A DNA stretch of 64,000 bases. Source: Curtobacterium citreum. Lineage in GTDB: Bacteria; Actinomycetota; Actinomycetes; Actinomycetales; Microbacteriaceae. The stretch's first letter is position 1, and the number at the start of each line of letters is the position of its first letter. The notes below the pieces were generated by a model. That model was not told the origin of the DNA and did no database searches. It worked only from the letters and a program-made list of their open reading frames with translations. Made by a program: the position numbers and the translations under genes. Below, one piece after another: positions 16,889-25,569 of this stretch. The DNA lies in NCBI RefSeq assembly GCF_006715175.1, contig NZ_VFMQ01000001.1:1116001-1180000 (forward strand). The letters run 5' to 3'.

Positions 16889-17659
16889 TCAGACGCCGTA
16901 GTCGGCGGCGTACGCGGCGAGGGCCTTCTCGATGGTGTCGTCGAGCTGGAGACGGCCCTTGTCGAGGTACAGCCCGCGGTCGCAGAAGCGGCGCAGGTCC
17001 TTGTCGCTGTGCGAGACGAAGAACAGCGTGCGCCCGCCCGCCAGGAGCTCCTCGATGCGCTTGTAGCACTTCTCGCGGAAGGCCTTGTCGCCGACGGCCA
17101 GGACCTCGTCGACGAGGATCACCGGCTCGTCCAGGCGGGAGATCACGGCGAACGCGATGCGCACCTTCATGCCGCTCGACAGGTGCTTGTACGGGGTGTC
17201 GACGAAGTCCGCGATCTCGGCGAACGCGATGATCTCGTCGAAGGCGTCGCGGATCTCGGCCCGGCTCATCCCGTGCAGCCCGGCCGTCAGGAAGACGTTG
17301 TCGCGGACCGTGAGGTCGCCGACGAACCCGCCGGTGATCTCGATGAGCGGGGCGACACCGGCACCCACCCGCACCCGCCCCTCGTCGGGGAGCATGACCT
17401 GCGCGACGAGCTTGAGCAGGGTGGACTTGCCCTGGCCGTTCCGTCCGACGACACCGATCGCCTCGCCCGGGCGGACGTCGAACGACACGCCCCGGAGCGC
17501 CCAGAACTCGTCCGCGCGCTTGCGGCGGGAGCTCCCGGCGAACAGGTCCTTGAAGCTGCGGCTCGCCCGACGGTTCCGCTTGAACCGGATGCCGGCGTCG
17601 CGCACGGAGATCACGGGGGCGGTGGTCGCCGCGCGCTCGCGGGGCTCGGTCGAGGTCAT
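16889..17659 (-). CDS. ABC transporter ATP-binding protein, polysaccharide/teichoic acid export (TagH/Wzt-like)
   Basis: A 256-residue ATPase of the O-antigen/teichoic-acid exporter type. Walker A is GRNGQGKST (72-80), the signature is the degenerate LSSGM (160-164), Walker B is ILVDEV (181-186), and the switch His is in FVSHSDK. The RNGQGKST variant and the insertion FKRNRRASRSFKD before the Walker region are typical of the Wzt/TagH branch. There is no C-terminal carbohydrate-binding extension. ATG 17659 overlaps the permease stop (TGATG), so the two are coupled. It exports the finished lipid-linked polymer with the permease at 17659-18483. Confidence 0.9.
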   Translation of the reverse strand: MTSTEPRERAATTAPVISVRDAGIRFKRNRRASRSFKDLFAGSSRRKRADEFWALRGVSFDVRPGEAIGVVGRNGQGKSTLLKLVAQVMLPDEGRVRVGAGVAPLIEITGGFVGDLTVRDNVFLTAGLHGMSRAEIRDAFDEIIAFAEIADFVDTPYKHLSSGMKVRIAFAVISRLDEPVILVDEVLAVGDKAFREKCYKRIEELLAGGRTLFFVSHSDKDLRRFCDRGLYLDKGRLQLDDTIEKALAAYAADYGV

Positions 17660-18483
17660 CACAGCTCCTTCAGGACGCGGTGCTCGCTGCGGCGGAACAC
17701 GACCAGGCCGACCGCGAGGACGACGATCGTGACGAGGACGGACACGAGCACCTCGAACCAGTTCAGCTGGTTCGGGAAGAACGCCGAGCGGTAGATGCCG
17801 AAGATGCCGCTCAGCGGGTTGAGCGCCGCGAGGTCGCGCAGCTTCTCGGGGAGCGCGGTCGTGCCGTAGATGATCGGCGACGCGTAGAAGAAGAACCGCA
17901 GCACGAGCTTCACCGCGCGCTCGAGGTCGCGGAAGAACACCACGAGCGGCGCCACGATCAGGCCGATGCCGTAGACCAGGCCGGCCTGCAGCAGGATCGC
18001 AAGCGGGTACAGGGCCAGACCCCAGTGCACGTGCGCCCCCGTGGCGATCGCGAAGACCGCGAGCACCGGCAGGCTCAGCAGGAACTCGATGCCCTTCGAC
18101 GCGTTGACCCGCGCGACCCAGATGCTCCGGGGGATGGTCGTCGATCGGATCAGCTTGGCCTCGCTCGTGAAGGCCCGGGTGGAGTCCGAGACGGCACCGG
18201 TGAACCACATCCACGGCAGGAGCGCCGACAGCAGGAAGACGATGTACGGCTCTTCGCCGACCTTGCCGCGGTGGAACACCTGCGTGAAGACGAACCAGTA
18301 GATCGCCGACATGACGAGCGGGTCGAGGATCGACCAGAGGTAGCCGAGCGCGGACGTCGAGTAGCGGACCCGCAGGTCGCGGGAGGTCAGCAACCACAGC
18401 GCATGCCGGTAACGGCGTACCGCGCCCCGGTTCACCAGGGGGCCGGTGGTCCGGGACGCGGTCTGCGCACTCGCTGTGGTCAC
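17659..18483 (-). CDS. ABC-2 type permease, polysaccharide/teichoic acid export (TagG/Wzm-like)
   Basis: A 274-residue membrane protein with six predicted transmembrane segments and the amphipathic entry helix RDLRVRYSTSALGYLW typical of Wzm/TagG permeases. Later motifs LRFFFYASPIIYG and LNPLSGIFGIYRSAFF are also family-like. Start GTG 18483 gives the usual short N-terminal tail; longer in-frame extensions upstream are not credible because they run through the neighbouring gene. It overlaps the ATPase start. The NTP transferase gene ends 41 bp upstream and is probably co-transcribed. Confidence 0.9.
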   Translation of the reverse strand: MTTASAQTASRTTGPLVNRGAVRRYRHALWLLTSRDLRVRYSTSALGYLWSILDPLVMSAIYWFVFTQVFHRGKVGEEPYIVFLLSALLPWMWFTGAVSDSTRAFTSEAKLIRSTTIPRSIWVARVNASKGIEFLLSLPVLAVFAIATGAHVHWGLALYPLAILLQAGLVYGIGLIVAPLVVFFRDLERAVKLVLRFFFYASPIIYGTTALPEKLRDLAALNPLSGIFGIYRSAFFPNQLNWFEVLVSVLVTIVVLAVGLVVFRRSEHRVLKEL

Positions 18484-18524
18484 GGTGTCCCTTCGGGCGG
18501 AACCGCCCAGGGGGTCATGACGGT

Positions 18525-19220
18525 TCAGGCGAACAGGTCGTTCGCGCGCTCGAGGTCTTCCGCGAAGTCGATCTCGACGGCGTACAGGTCGGAGATGTCG
18601 ACCGGCGACCAGCGTAGCCCGTCCTCGGCGATGGCAGCCTCGATGCCGCCCTCGAAGTACTCCTGGTCGTCGACGCGCCCGAGCTGACGGATGAGCGCCT
18701 GCTTGTCGGCCGACGAGACGTAGTTGATGCCGACCGCTTCGCCGAGACCGCCGACGACCTGCTTCGACAGCTTGTGGATGCAGCCCTGCGCGTCCACCGT
18801 GTACTTGACCTCTTCGTCGGAGACCTTCTCGGTGTTCACGCTGACGAAGGACCGGTCCTGGTCCATCATGTCCGCGGCGCGGACGAGCGCGCGCGGGTCG
18901 AAGACGACGTCGCCGTTCATCCAGAGGACGCCGCCCTTGCCCGTGGCCTTGAGCGCACGGAGCAGGGACTTCGAGGTGTTCGTGGAGTCGTAGGACTCGT
19001 TGTAGACGAAGTTCGCCTCGGGGAAGGCCTCGACGATGTACTCGGACTTGTAGCCGACGACGATCGTCACGCGGGCGCTCGAGCCGAACGCGGCGCGGAT
19101 GTTGTCGAACTGCTGCTGCATGATGGTGCGGCCGTCGCTGAGTTCGGTCAGCGGCTTCGGCAGGCTGCGCCCGAGGCGGCTGCCCATCCCCGCTGCGAGG
19201 ATGACGATCTGCGTTGTCAT
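18525..19220 (-). CDS. Nucleotidyltransferase, sugar/choline/alditol-phosphate cytidylyltransferase-like
   Basis: A 231-residue GT-A fold NTP transferase. The N-terminal VILAAGMGSRLG...LPKPL signature binds the NTP, and NGDVVFD supplies a metal-binding Asp. Size and layout fit phosphocholine / polyol-phosphate cytidylyltransferases (LicC-like) or inositol-1-phosphate cytidylyltransferase domains more than larger hexose-1-phosphate enzymes. Given a CDP-alcohol phosphotransferase and a CDP-glycerol-transferase-like protein nearby, it probably makes their CDP-activated donor, which is inference. ATG 19220 has GGAAGGGA upstream. It leads the minus-strand exporter operon. Confidence 0.82.
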   Translation of the reverse strand: MTTQIVILAAGMGSRLGRSLPKPLTELSDGRTIMQQQFDNIRAAFGSSARVTIVVGYKSEYIVEAFPEANFVYNESYDSTNTSKSLLRALKATGKGGVLWMNGDVVFDPRALVRAADMMDQDRSFVSVNTEKVSDEEVKYTVDAQGCIHKLSKQVVGGLGEAVGINYVSSADKQALIRQLGRVDDQEYFEGGIEAAIAEDGLRWSPVDISDLYAVEIDFAEDLERANDLFA

Positions 19221-19522
19221 GCTGGTCCCTTCCGGTGTCCGCCCGCGCGCCCCGTGGGGCACGGGCGGGCCTCGTCGAGTCTGCTCGCTCCAGGTCTGCG
19301 TTTCCCGTGAACGCGCCGCTCCCGCGCGGATCGGCACGGGGCGGATCGGCAGGGCAGACTGTCTCGGGACCGGTTCTGAGCAGGTTTCCAAGTGGTGAAC
19401 ACTCCGTCGTGCCCTGGTGAATGATACGGAACGAGTCGGGATCGGGGTACGGCATCGTCCGGTTCGTGCCCGATTCGTGACCCGGGCGGCGAGCGTGTCC
19501 CGCCGTGTCCGGAACCCGTTGG
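19221..19522. other. Divergent intergenic region between exporter operon and ABC gene
   Basis: About 300 bp without a gene. It holds a degenerate direct repeat (GCGGATCGGCA twice near 19327-19350) and is less GC-rich around 19380-19440, where the minus-strand promoter probably lies. I cannot assign a convincing -35/-10 pair there, and I see no hairpin or riboswitch-like structure. Confidence 0.4.
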
Positions 19523-19528
19523 TACGGT
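19523..19528 (+). promoter_or_regulatory. -10 hexamer TACGGT for leaderless ABC ATPase gene
   Basis: TACGGT ends 6 nt before GTG 19535, which supports that start and a leaderless mRNA. Confidence 0.55.
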
Positions 19529-19534
19529 GGGGCG

Positions 19535-20821
19535 GTGGCAGCGGCAGATGACGACGACGTGTACGTGACGTCCGACGCTGCGTGGATGACCGAGGTGGAC
19601 GATGCCGAGGGGGACGCCACCGACGACGACTTGGGGGACGGGGATGCGCGCGACGCCTCCGCTGGTGACGGCATGACCGACGACACGACGACGACGGTCA
19701 GCGACCCGGCGGTGACGGAGCCTGCCACGGCGAGCACGATCGCGGCGAGCACGACCGCCGCGGGCCCGTCGCCCGCCAGCCGTCCGGCGCCGCGCAAGGG
19801 CAAGGGGCGCGGGCGCGTCTCCCGACCGGTCCAGACCGCCGCCGTGCGCGACGACGCGGCAGCACGTGATGCGGCGATCGAGCAGACGACCACGTCTGGG
19901 CAGACCGCGGCGCCCGCGAAGGACACGGCATCCGAGCAGTCCTCGGCGGCCCCGACGGCGGCGGACGACGCCGGCACGACCGCGGCGCAGAAGAAGAAGC
20001 GCGTGCCGAAGCGCCAGCCCGCCGCCCGCGAGACCCCGGCCGCGACGAAGACCCCGCAGCAGCCCGTGGTGCTCCGTGCGAGCGGCCTCGTCAAGCGGTA
20101 CGGCCAGACCCTCGCGGCGGACGAGGTCGACCTCGAGATCCGCCAGGGCTCGATCTTCGGCGTCGTCGGCCCGAACGGCGCCGGCAAGACCACCACGCTC
20201 TCGATGATCACCGGCCTGCTGCGCCCCGACGCCGGCACCGTCTCGGTGCTCGACCACGACGTGTGGTCCGACCCGACGGCTGCCAAGCGCGACCTCGGGG
20301 TCCTGCCCGACCGGCTCCGGTTGTTCGACCGGCTGACCGGCGCGCAGCTCCTGCACTACTCCGCGACGCTCCGCGGGCTCGACGGTGCGACGGCGCGGAA
20401 GCGCAGCGCCGACCTCGCCCAGGCGTTCGGCCTCGGTGAGGCGCTCGGGCGCCAGGTCGCGGACTACTCCGTCGGCATGGCGAAGAAGATCGCCCTCGCC
20501 GCGACGCTCATCCACTCGCCCCGCGTCCTGGTCCTCGACGAGCCGTTCGAGTCCGTCGACCCGGTCAGCGCCGCCACGATCACCGAGATCCTGCGTCGCT
20601 ACACGCGCGGCGGCGGCACCGTGGTGCTCTCCAGCCACTCGATGGAGCTCGTCCAGCGCACGTGCGACTCGGTCGCGATCATCGTCGGCGGCAAGGTCCT
20701 CGCCTCCGGCACGATGGCCCAGGTCCGCGGTCGTCGGAGCCTCGAGGACAAGTTCGTCGAACTCGCGGGCGGCCGCGTCGTGGCAGAGAGCATGGAATGG
20801 TTGCACAGCTTCTCCGACTGA
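19535..20821 (+). CDS. ABC transporter ATP-binding protein with long disordered N-terminal extension
   Basis: A 428-residue ATPase. Residues 1-177 are low-complexity (first acidic, then Ala/Thr-rich, ending in a basic KKKRVPKR patch) with no fold apparent. The ATPase domain begins about residue 178, with Walker A GPNGAGKTT (212-220), a degenerate signature YSVGMAKK and Walker B VLVLDEPFE. It pairs with the permease that overlaps its 3' end by 25 bp. The domain is of the CcmA/DrrA-like exporter class. The unusual extension could tether a partner protein. The start was chosen from the TACGGT box; a downstream start that removes the acidic part cannot be excluded. Confidence 0.83.
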   Translation: MAAADDDDVYVTSDAAWMTEVDDAEGDATDDDLGDGDARDASAGDGMTDDTTTTVSDPAVTEPATASTIAASTTAAGPSPASRPAPRKGKGRGRVSRPVQTAAVRDDAAARDAAIEQTTTSGQTAAPAKDTASEQSSAAPTAADDAGTTAAQKKKRVPKRQPAARETPAATKTPQQPVVLRASGLVKRYGQTLAADEVDLEIRQGSIFGVVGPNGAGKTTTLSMITGLLRPDAGTVSVLDHDVWSDPTAAKRDLGVLPDRLRLFDRLTGAQLLHYSATLRGLDGATARKRSADLAQAFGLGEALGRQVADYSVGMAKKIALAATLIHSPRVLVLDEPFESVDPVSAATITEILRRYTRGGGTVVLSSHSMELVQRTCDSVAIIVGGKVLASGTMAQVRGRRSLEDKFVELAGGRVVAESMEWLHSFSD

Positions 20822-22368
20822 GGGTCGACCTGCTCGCGGGCGGTGTCCGCGGGGGAGCTCGGCAGTCGGTCCTCGTCGTGCTCGGCAGCCTGCTCGGCCT
20901 CGTCGCCGCGGTGTTCGTCGCCGGTGAGCTCCTCGGACTCCGGTCCGCGCCCGTCGAGATCGCGCGCTCCGTCGCGGTGCCGGTCGGGGCGTTCCTCGCG
21001 GTCGCCTTCACGGTCGTGCCGCTCGTCGTCGGCGGGACGGACCAGTTCGACCCCCGACGCTTCACCGTCTTCGGCCTCGACCGTCGCCAGCTCGCGGTCG
21101 GCCTCGGTGTCGCCGGCCTCGTCGGCGTGCCCGTGCTCTCGGTGGCGATCGTCGCGGTCGGGCAGGTCGGGGCGTGGTCGCGCTCCGGCGGGCTCGGCGT
21201 CCTGGCGGTCCTCGCCGCGCTCCTCGGGACGCTCACCTGCGCCCTGCTCGCCCGTGTCGGCTCCGCCGTCGGTGCCGCCCTGATCGGCCCGCACCGCTCC
21301 CGTGACGCCGGGTGGCTCGCCGCCCTGGTGGTCGTCGTGCTCGGCCTGCCGGTCGTGTCGCTGCTCGTCCGCGGCCCCTGGACCGACGCCACGAGCACCG
21401 AGGCCTCCCGCGTGGCCGACGTCGCGGGGTGGACCCCGTGGGGCGCCGCATGGGCGGTGCCCGCCGACGTGGCGAGCGGCCGGGTGGGCGAGGGCGTGCT
21501 CAAGCTCCTCGTCGCACTGGTCACGCTCGGGCTCCTCGGGCTCGCCTGGTGGGCCCTCGTCGGGCGCGCGCTCGAGACCGTCGACGGTCGCGCCACGGCT
21601 CGTCGCTACCGCGGCCTCGGCTGGTTCGCGCGCCTCGGGTCCACCCCGGTCGGCGCCGTCGCGGCCCGTGCGCTGACCTACTGGGCGCGGGACCCCCGGT
21701 ACCGCATGTCGTACCTGGTGATCGTGTTCGTGCCGATCGTGGTGATCCCGCTCGGTGTCGCCGGGGTGCCGTGGCACTGGACCGCCCTCGTGCCGCTGCC
21801 GCTGATGGCGTTGATCGCCGGGTTCCTGCCGCACAACGACGTCTCGTACGACAACACCGCGGTGTGGCTGCACGTCGCCTCGGGAGCGCCCGGGTGGAGC
21901 GACCGCCTCGGTCGGCTCGTCCCGCTGCTCGTCGTCGGGCTCCCCGCCGTCGTGCTCGGCGCGGCGGTGTCCGCGCGGCTGTTCGGCGACTGGACGGCCT
22001 TCCCGCTCCTGGTCGGTGTCGCCGGCGGGGCGCTGCTCGCGGGCCTCGGCCTGTCGAGCGTCGTGTCGGTCCTGCTGCCCTACCCGACGGTCCGTCCGGG
22101 TGACCACCCGTTCCAGCAGCCCCAGGCCGCCGGCACGACGGCCGCGGTCGCGCAGACGACGATGGTCGTCGGGATCCTCGTCGCGGCGATCCCCGCGGTC
22201 TGGCTCGCGGTGCTCGCGCTGAGCGACGGTCCCGAGCCCTGGGCGGTGCTCACGCTGCTGGTCGGCCTGGGCGTCGGTGCTGTCGTCCTCGTCTCGGGGG
22301 TGGCCCTCGGCGGTCGACTCTTCGACCGGCACGGACCCGACCTGCTCGCCGCCGCGCAGCGGAACTGA
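20797..22368 (+). CDS. ABC transporter permease (large, ABC-2-like)
   Basis: A 523-residue integral membrane protein with about twelve hydrophobic segments and no soluble domain. It begins inside the ATPase gene (ATG 20797, 25 bp overlap), so the two are translationally coupled partners. Notable is RALTYWARDPRYR between the two halves, a motif common to actinobacterial ABC exporter permeases of this size. The substrate is unknown. It is followed by a hairpin terminator at 22415-22450. Confidence 0.82.
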   Translation: MVAQLLRLRVDLLAGGVRGGARQSVLVVLGSLLGLVAAVFVAGELLGLRSAPVEIARSVAVPVGAFLAVAFTVVPLVVGGTDQFDPRRFTVFGLDRRQLAVGLGVAGLVGVPVLSVAIVAVGQVGAWSRSGGLGVLAVLAALLGTLTCALLARVGSAVGAALIGPHRSRDAGWLAALVVVVLGLPVVSLLVRGPWTDATSTEASRVADVAGWTPWGAAWAVPADVASGRVGEGVLKLLVALVTLGLLGLAWWALVGRALETVDGRATARRYRGLGWFARLGSTPVGAVAARALTYWARDPRYRMSYLVIVFVPIVVIPLGVAGVPWHWTALVPLPLMALIAGFLPHNDVSYDNTAVWLHVASGAPGWSDRLGRLVPLLVVGLPAVVLGAAVSARLFGDWTAFPLLVGVAGGALLAGLGLSSVVSVLLPYPTVRPGDHPFQQPQAAGTTAAVAQTTMVVGILVAAIPAVWLAVLALSDGPEPWAVLTLLVGLGVGAVVLVSGVALGGRLFDRHGPDLLAAAQRN

Positions 22369-22414
22369 CCCGTACCCCCCCCTCCGGTCGCGCCCGACGC
22401 GACCGCACGCCGGG

Positions 22415-22450
22415 CGGGAGGCGCGCGGCAGCCCCGCCACGCGCCTCCCG
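22415..22450. terminator. Hairpin terminator (GGAGGCGCG variant)
   Basis: 11-bp stem CGGGAGGCGCG / CGCGCCTCCCG with a 14-nt loop, 46 bp after the permease. It is a GGAGGCGCG variant of the window-wide terminator family. Confidence 0.75.
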
Positions 22451-22477
22451 TCCGATGCGGCGGCAGCCGCACCGTCG

Positions 22478-22483
22478 TACCCT
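22478..22483 (+). promoter_or_regulatory. -10 hexamer TACCCT for leaderless DUF3039 gene
   Basis: TACCCT ends 6 nt before the ATG at 22490. Confidence 0.55.
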
Positions 22484-22489
22484 GGTCCC

Positions 22490-22750
22490 ATGAGCATGAC
22501 GGAACCCGGCGGCGGCCTCGACGTGATGGACCGCGAGCTCGAGAAGCTCCTCGAGGAAGAGGCGATCGAGCCCGGCGACCACGAGCGGTTCTCGCACTAC
22601 GTCAAGAAGGACAAGATCCTGCAGTCCGCCCTGACGGGGAAGCCCGTCAAGGCGCTCTGCGGCAAGAAGTGGATCCCTGGTCGCGACCCGGAGAAGTTCC
22701 CGGTGTGCCCCGACTGCAAGGCCATCTACGAGAAGATGCGGGCCGAGTAG
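22490..22750 (+). CDS. DUF3039 small zinc-ribbon-like protein
   Basis: An 86-residue acidic, soluble protein of the actinobacterial DUF3039 family. Candidate metal ligands are His31 and His36 (GDHERFSHYV), Cys57 (ALCGKKW) and the CPDC pair at 73-76. The spacing is right for a zinc-binding knuckle. Function is unknown. ATG 22490 follows a TACCCT box by 6 nt, so the mRNA should be leaderless; a second ATG lies two codons later. It ends 6 bp before the convergent pncB stop. Confidence 0.82.
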   Translation: MSMTEPGGGLDVMDRELEKLLEEEAIEPGDHERFSHYVKKDKILQSALTGKPVKALCGKKWIPGRDPEKFPVCPDCKAIYEKMRAE

Positions 22751-22756
22751 CGCCGC

Positions 22757-24046
22757 TCAGATCACGAGCGTCGGGATGGCCGGGTCGCCCCGACCGATCC
22801 GTGACGCGTCGACCGGCAGTTCTGCCTTCGCACGCTTGTGGTGCGCGCGGGCGGCCTCGACACCGGCGACCCCGGTGAAGGCCGGGTCGACCTCGCCGTG
22901 GTCGACCACGGGCACCAGGAGCGGCCGCTCGTCGGGGCCGACCTGTCCGGTCGTCAGCACCACCTCGGCCGTGGCGACCCCGTTCCGCAGCCGTCGACCG
23001 GCTTCCTTGCGGCCACCGGTCGAGGCCTTGTCGGCGGACTTCTTGGCCACCGGCACCCAGTCGCCCCCGTCGGTCGCCTCGTGCGCGACGAGCTTGAACA
23101 CCATGCCGGCGGCGGGGTGCCCGGAACCGGACACGACGCTCGTCCCGACGCCGTAGGAGTCGACCGGGGCGGCCCGGAGCGCGGCGATCGTGTACTCGTC
23201 GAGGTCGTTCGTGACCGTGATCTTCGTCGCCGGGGCGCCGAGCCGGTCGAGCTGTGCTCGGACCGACGCGACGACGGACGGCAGGTCGCCGCTGTCGATG
23301 CGCACCGCGCCGAGCCGGCCGTCGGTCAGGCGGACGGCGGTCTCGACCGCGGCCTCGATGTCGTAGGTGTCGACGAGCAGGGTCGTGGCGTCGCCGAGGG
23401 CGTCGAGCTGGGAGCGGAACGCGGCCTCTTCCGAGTCGTGCAGGAGCGTGAACGCGTGCGCGGCGGTCCCCATGGTCGGGATGCCCCAGGTGCGCCCCGC
23501 CTCGAGGTTGCTCGTCGCCCCGAACCCGGCGATGTACGCGGCGCGGGCCGCGGCGACCGCGTTCCACTCGCCCGTCCGGCGGGAGCCCATCTCGGCCAGC
23601 GGCCGACCGTCCGCCGCGGAGACCATGCGGGCGGCGGCGCTCGCGATCGCGGAGTCGGCGTTGTGGATGCTCAGTGCGAGGGTCTCGAGCACGACGGACT
23701 CGGCGAACGTGCCCTCGATCTGCAGGATCGGCGAGTTCGGGAAGAAGACCTCGCCCTCGCGGTAGGCGCGGATGCTGCCCGTGAAGCGGTAGTCGGCGAG
23801 CCAGGCCGCAGTGCCCTCGTCGATGACCCGTCGGTCGCGGAGGAACCCGATCTCGGCGTCCCCGAACCGGAAGTCCGTCAGCGCCGTGAGGAACCGCCCC
23901 AGCCCCGCGGTGACGCCGTACCGGCGGCCGTCGGGCAGCCGGCGGGTGAAGACCTCGAAGACGCACCGTCGGTCGGCGGTGCCGTCCTTGAGGGCGGCGT
24001 CCACCATGGTGAGTTCGTACTGGTCCGTGAGGAGCGCGCTGGTCAC
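22757..24046 (-). CDS. pncB: Nicotinate phosphoribosyltransferase
   Basis: A 429-residue cytoplasmic enzyme that converts nicotinate and PRPP to nicotinate mononucleotide in NAD salvage. It opens with [13 protein letters not shown], the hallmark N-terminus of the family. It carries the phosphoribosyl-binding GSRRTGEWN and [10 protein letters not shown] regions and the substrate-channel motif [11 protein letters not shown] 24046 is chosen because TAGTGT ends 7 nt before it. Two nearby upstream ATG/GTG codons add only a few residues. The open frame continues far upstream through the palindromic repeat array, but that is not coding evidence. It is divergent from murI across the array. Confidence 0.92.
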   Translation of the reverse strand: MTSALLTDQYELTMVDAALKDGTADRRCVFEVFTRRLPDGRRYGVTAGLGRFLTALTDFRFGDAEIGFLRDRRVIDEGTAAWLADYRFTGSIRAYREGEVFFPNSPILQIEGTFAESVVLETLALSIHNADSAIASAAARMVSAADGRPLAEMGSRRTGEWNAVAAARAAYIAGFGATSNLEAGRTWGIPTMGTAAHAFTLLHDSEEAAFRSQLDALGDATTLLVDTYDIEAAVETAVRLTDGRLGAVRIDSGDLPSVVASVRAQLDRLGAPATKITVTNDLDEYTIAALRAAPVDSYGVGTSVVSGSGHPAAGMVFKLVAHEATDGGDWVPVAKKSADKASTGGRKEAGRRLRNGVATAEVVLTTGQVGPDERPLLVPVVDHGEVDPAFTGVAGVEAARAHHKRAKAELPVDASRIGRGDPAIPTLVI

Positions 24047-24053
24047 CTCCCCG

Positions 24054-24059
24054 ACACTA
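24054..24059 (-). promoter_or_regulatory. -10 hexamer TAGTGT for leaderless pncB
   Basis: TAGTGT on the minus strand, 7 nt before GTG 24046. The repeat array starts about 120 bp upstream of it. Confidence 0.5.
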
Positions 24060-24179
24060 CTCAGCAGCGGCATGGAGGCGCGGGGCGCGCCCGGCAGGTC
24101 GGCCGCGGTGGGCGCGAGGGCGGCTGGGGTGCGGGCGTGCGGGGCGGGCGAGCGCGAGCGGGGAGCGCGAGCGGGGAGC

Positions 24180-24655
24180 GCGAGCGGGCGGAAGGTGCGG
24201 GGCGGCGGGCGGTGGTGGCGCGGTTTCCGCCCGTTCGCGTGGGGGCGGGGAGAGGTGCGGGGCGGGCGAGCGCGAGCGGGGAGCGCGAGCGGGCGGAAGG
24301 TGCGGGGCGGTGGGCTGTGGTGGCGCGGTTTCCGCCCGTTCGCGTGGGGGGGGCGAGGTGCTCGGCGGGCTGGGCGTGCGGGGAGCGCGAGCGGGCGGAA
24401 GGTGCGGGGCGGTGGGCGGTGGTGGCGCGGTTTCCGCCCGTTCGCGTGGCGGGGGGGGCGAGGTGCGCGGCGGGCTGGGCGTGCGGGGAGCGCGAGCGGG
24501 CGGAAGGTGCGGGGCGGTGGGCGGTGGTGGCGCGGTTTCCGCCCGTTCGTGTGGGGGGCGGGGAGAGGTGCGCGGCGGGCTGGGCGTGCGGGGAGCGCGA
24601 GCGGGCGGAAGGTGCGGGGCGGTGGGCGGTGGTGGCGCGGTTTCCGCCCGTTCGT
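24180..24655. repeat. Array of five 59-nt palindromic repeat elements
   Basis: Five full elements at 24180-24238, 24285-24343, 24387-24445, 24492-24550 and 24597-24655. Each is exactly 59 nt. Each starts GCGAGCGGGCGGAA and ends TTCCGCCCGTTCGC (or ...TTCGT in the last two), so the ends can pair. The inner 30 nt (GGTGCGGGGCGG... then GGTGGTGGCGCGG) are nearly identical within this array. Start-to-start distances are 105, 102, 105 and 105 nt, all multiples of three. The array fills the intergenic space between the divergent pncB and murI genes. I see no gene of its own in 24060-24710. Confidence 0.9.
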
Positions 24656-24710
24656 GTGGGGGGCGGGCTGAGGCGGGGCGTGGGGCGGACCGCGGGTGTG
24701 CGGGCGTCGG

Positions 24711-24716
24711 TACGCT
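24711..24716 (+). promoter_or_regulatory. -10 hexamer TACGCT for leaderless murI
   Basis: TACGCT ends 7 nt before GTG 24724. The last repeat element ends 55 bp upstream, so the -35 region abuts the array. Confidence 0.55.
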
Positions 24717-24723
24717 GGGGGCC

Positions 24724-25569
24724 GTGACGGATGCACCGATCGGAGTCTTCGACAGCGGGGTCGGTGGACTCACGGTGGCCCGGGCGATCATCGACCAGCT
24801 GCCGCGCGAGAGCATCCGCTACGTCGGGGACACCGTGCACTCGCCGTACGGCCCGAAGCCGATCGCCGACGTCCGCCGCTACGCGCTCGAGGTCATGGAC
24901 GACCTCGTCGACCAGGGCGTCAAAGCGCTCGTGATCGCGTGCAACACCGCCTCGTCCGCAGTGCTCCGGGACGCGCGCGAACGGTACGAGCAGGCGTACG
25001 GCATCCCGGTCGTCGAGGTCATCCAGCCCGCGGCACGCGCCGCCGTCAAGCAGACCCGCACGGGGCGGATCGGCGTGATCGGCACGGTGGGCACGATCGC
25101 CTCGCGGGCGTACGAGGACGCGTTCGCGGTCGCGGCCGACGTGACGCTCTCCCTCGCCGCCTGCCCGCGCTTCGTCGAGTTCGTGGAGGCGGGGGACACC
25201 TCGTCGCCGGCGCTCCGCGAGGTCGCCGCGCAGTACCTCGCCCCGGTCCGGGCGGCGGACGTCGACACCCTGGTCCTCGGGTGCACGCACTACCCGCTGA
25301 TGTCCGCCGCGATCCAGTACGTCATGGGCTCGGACGTCACGCTGGTGTCGAGCGCCGAGGAGACCGCGAACGACGTCTACCGACGGCTCGTCGAGCACGG
25401 CCTCGAGCGGACCGCCGCCGAACCGCCCACGTACTCGTTCGAGGCCACCGGCGAGGACCGGAACGGCTTCATCCGACTCGCACGCCGCTTCCTCGGTCCC
25501 GAGGTCTCGAGCGTCGGACACCTCCAGACAGGGGCCATCACGTTGCCCCGCACCGAAAGGACCCCATGA
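24724..25569 (+). CDS. murI: Glutamate racemase
   Basis: A 281-residue cytoplasmic racemase providing D-glutamate for peptidoglycan. Family motifs are [12 protein letters not shown] at the N-terminus, catalytic Cys73 in IACNTASS and Cys187 in LGCTHYPL. Length is normal. The start is GTG 24724, placed 7 nt after a TACGCT box. The ATG of rph overlaps its stop (ATGA), so murI-rph-rdgB form one coupled operon, an order common in actinobacteria. Confidence 0.96.
   Translation: MTDAPIGVFDSGVGGLTVARAIIDQLPRESIRYVGDTVHSPYGPKPIADVRRYALEVMDDLVDQGVKALVIACNTASSAVLRDARERYEQAYGIPVVEVIQPAARAAVKQTRTGRIGVIGTVGTIASRAYEDAFAVAADVTLSLAACPRFVEFVEAGDTSSPALREVAAQYLAPVRAADVDTLVLGCTHYPLMSAAIQYVMGSDVTLVSSAEETANDVYRRLVEHGLERTAAEPPTYSFEATGEDRNGFIRLARRFLGPEVSSVGHLQTGAITLPRTERTP

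Noticed and set aside
19221-19534. A riboswitch or small RNA in the 314-bp divergent gap
   Set aside because: No conserved aptamer core or terminator hairpin can be recognised by eye.
24060-24720. The repeat arrays as CRISPR arrays
   Set aside because: Palindromic 59-nt units occur in four places, spacers within an array are near-identical rather than unique, and no cas genes are present.
22757-24736. A 659-residue pncB with a 220-residue Arg/Pro-rich N-terminal repeat domain
   Set aside because: The open frame runs through the 59-nt repeat array, but a TAGTGT box 7 nt before GTG 24046 and the standard family N-terminus fit the shorter protein.
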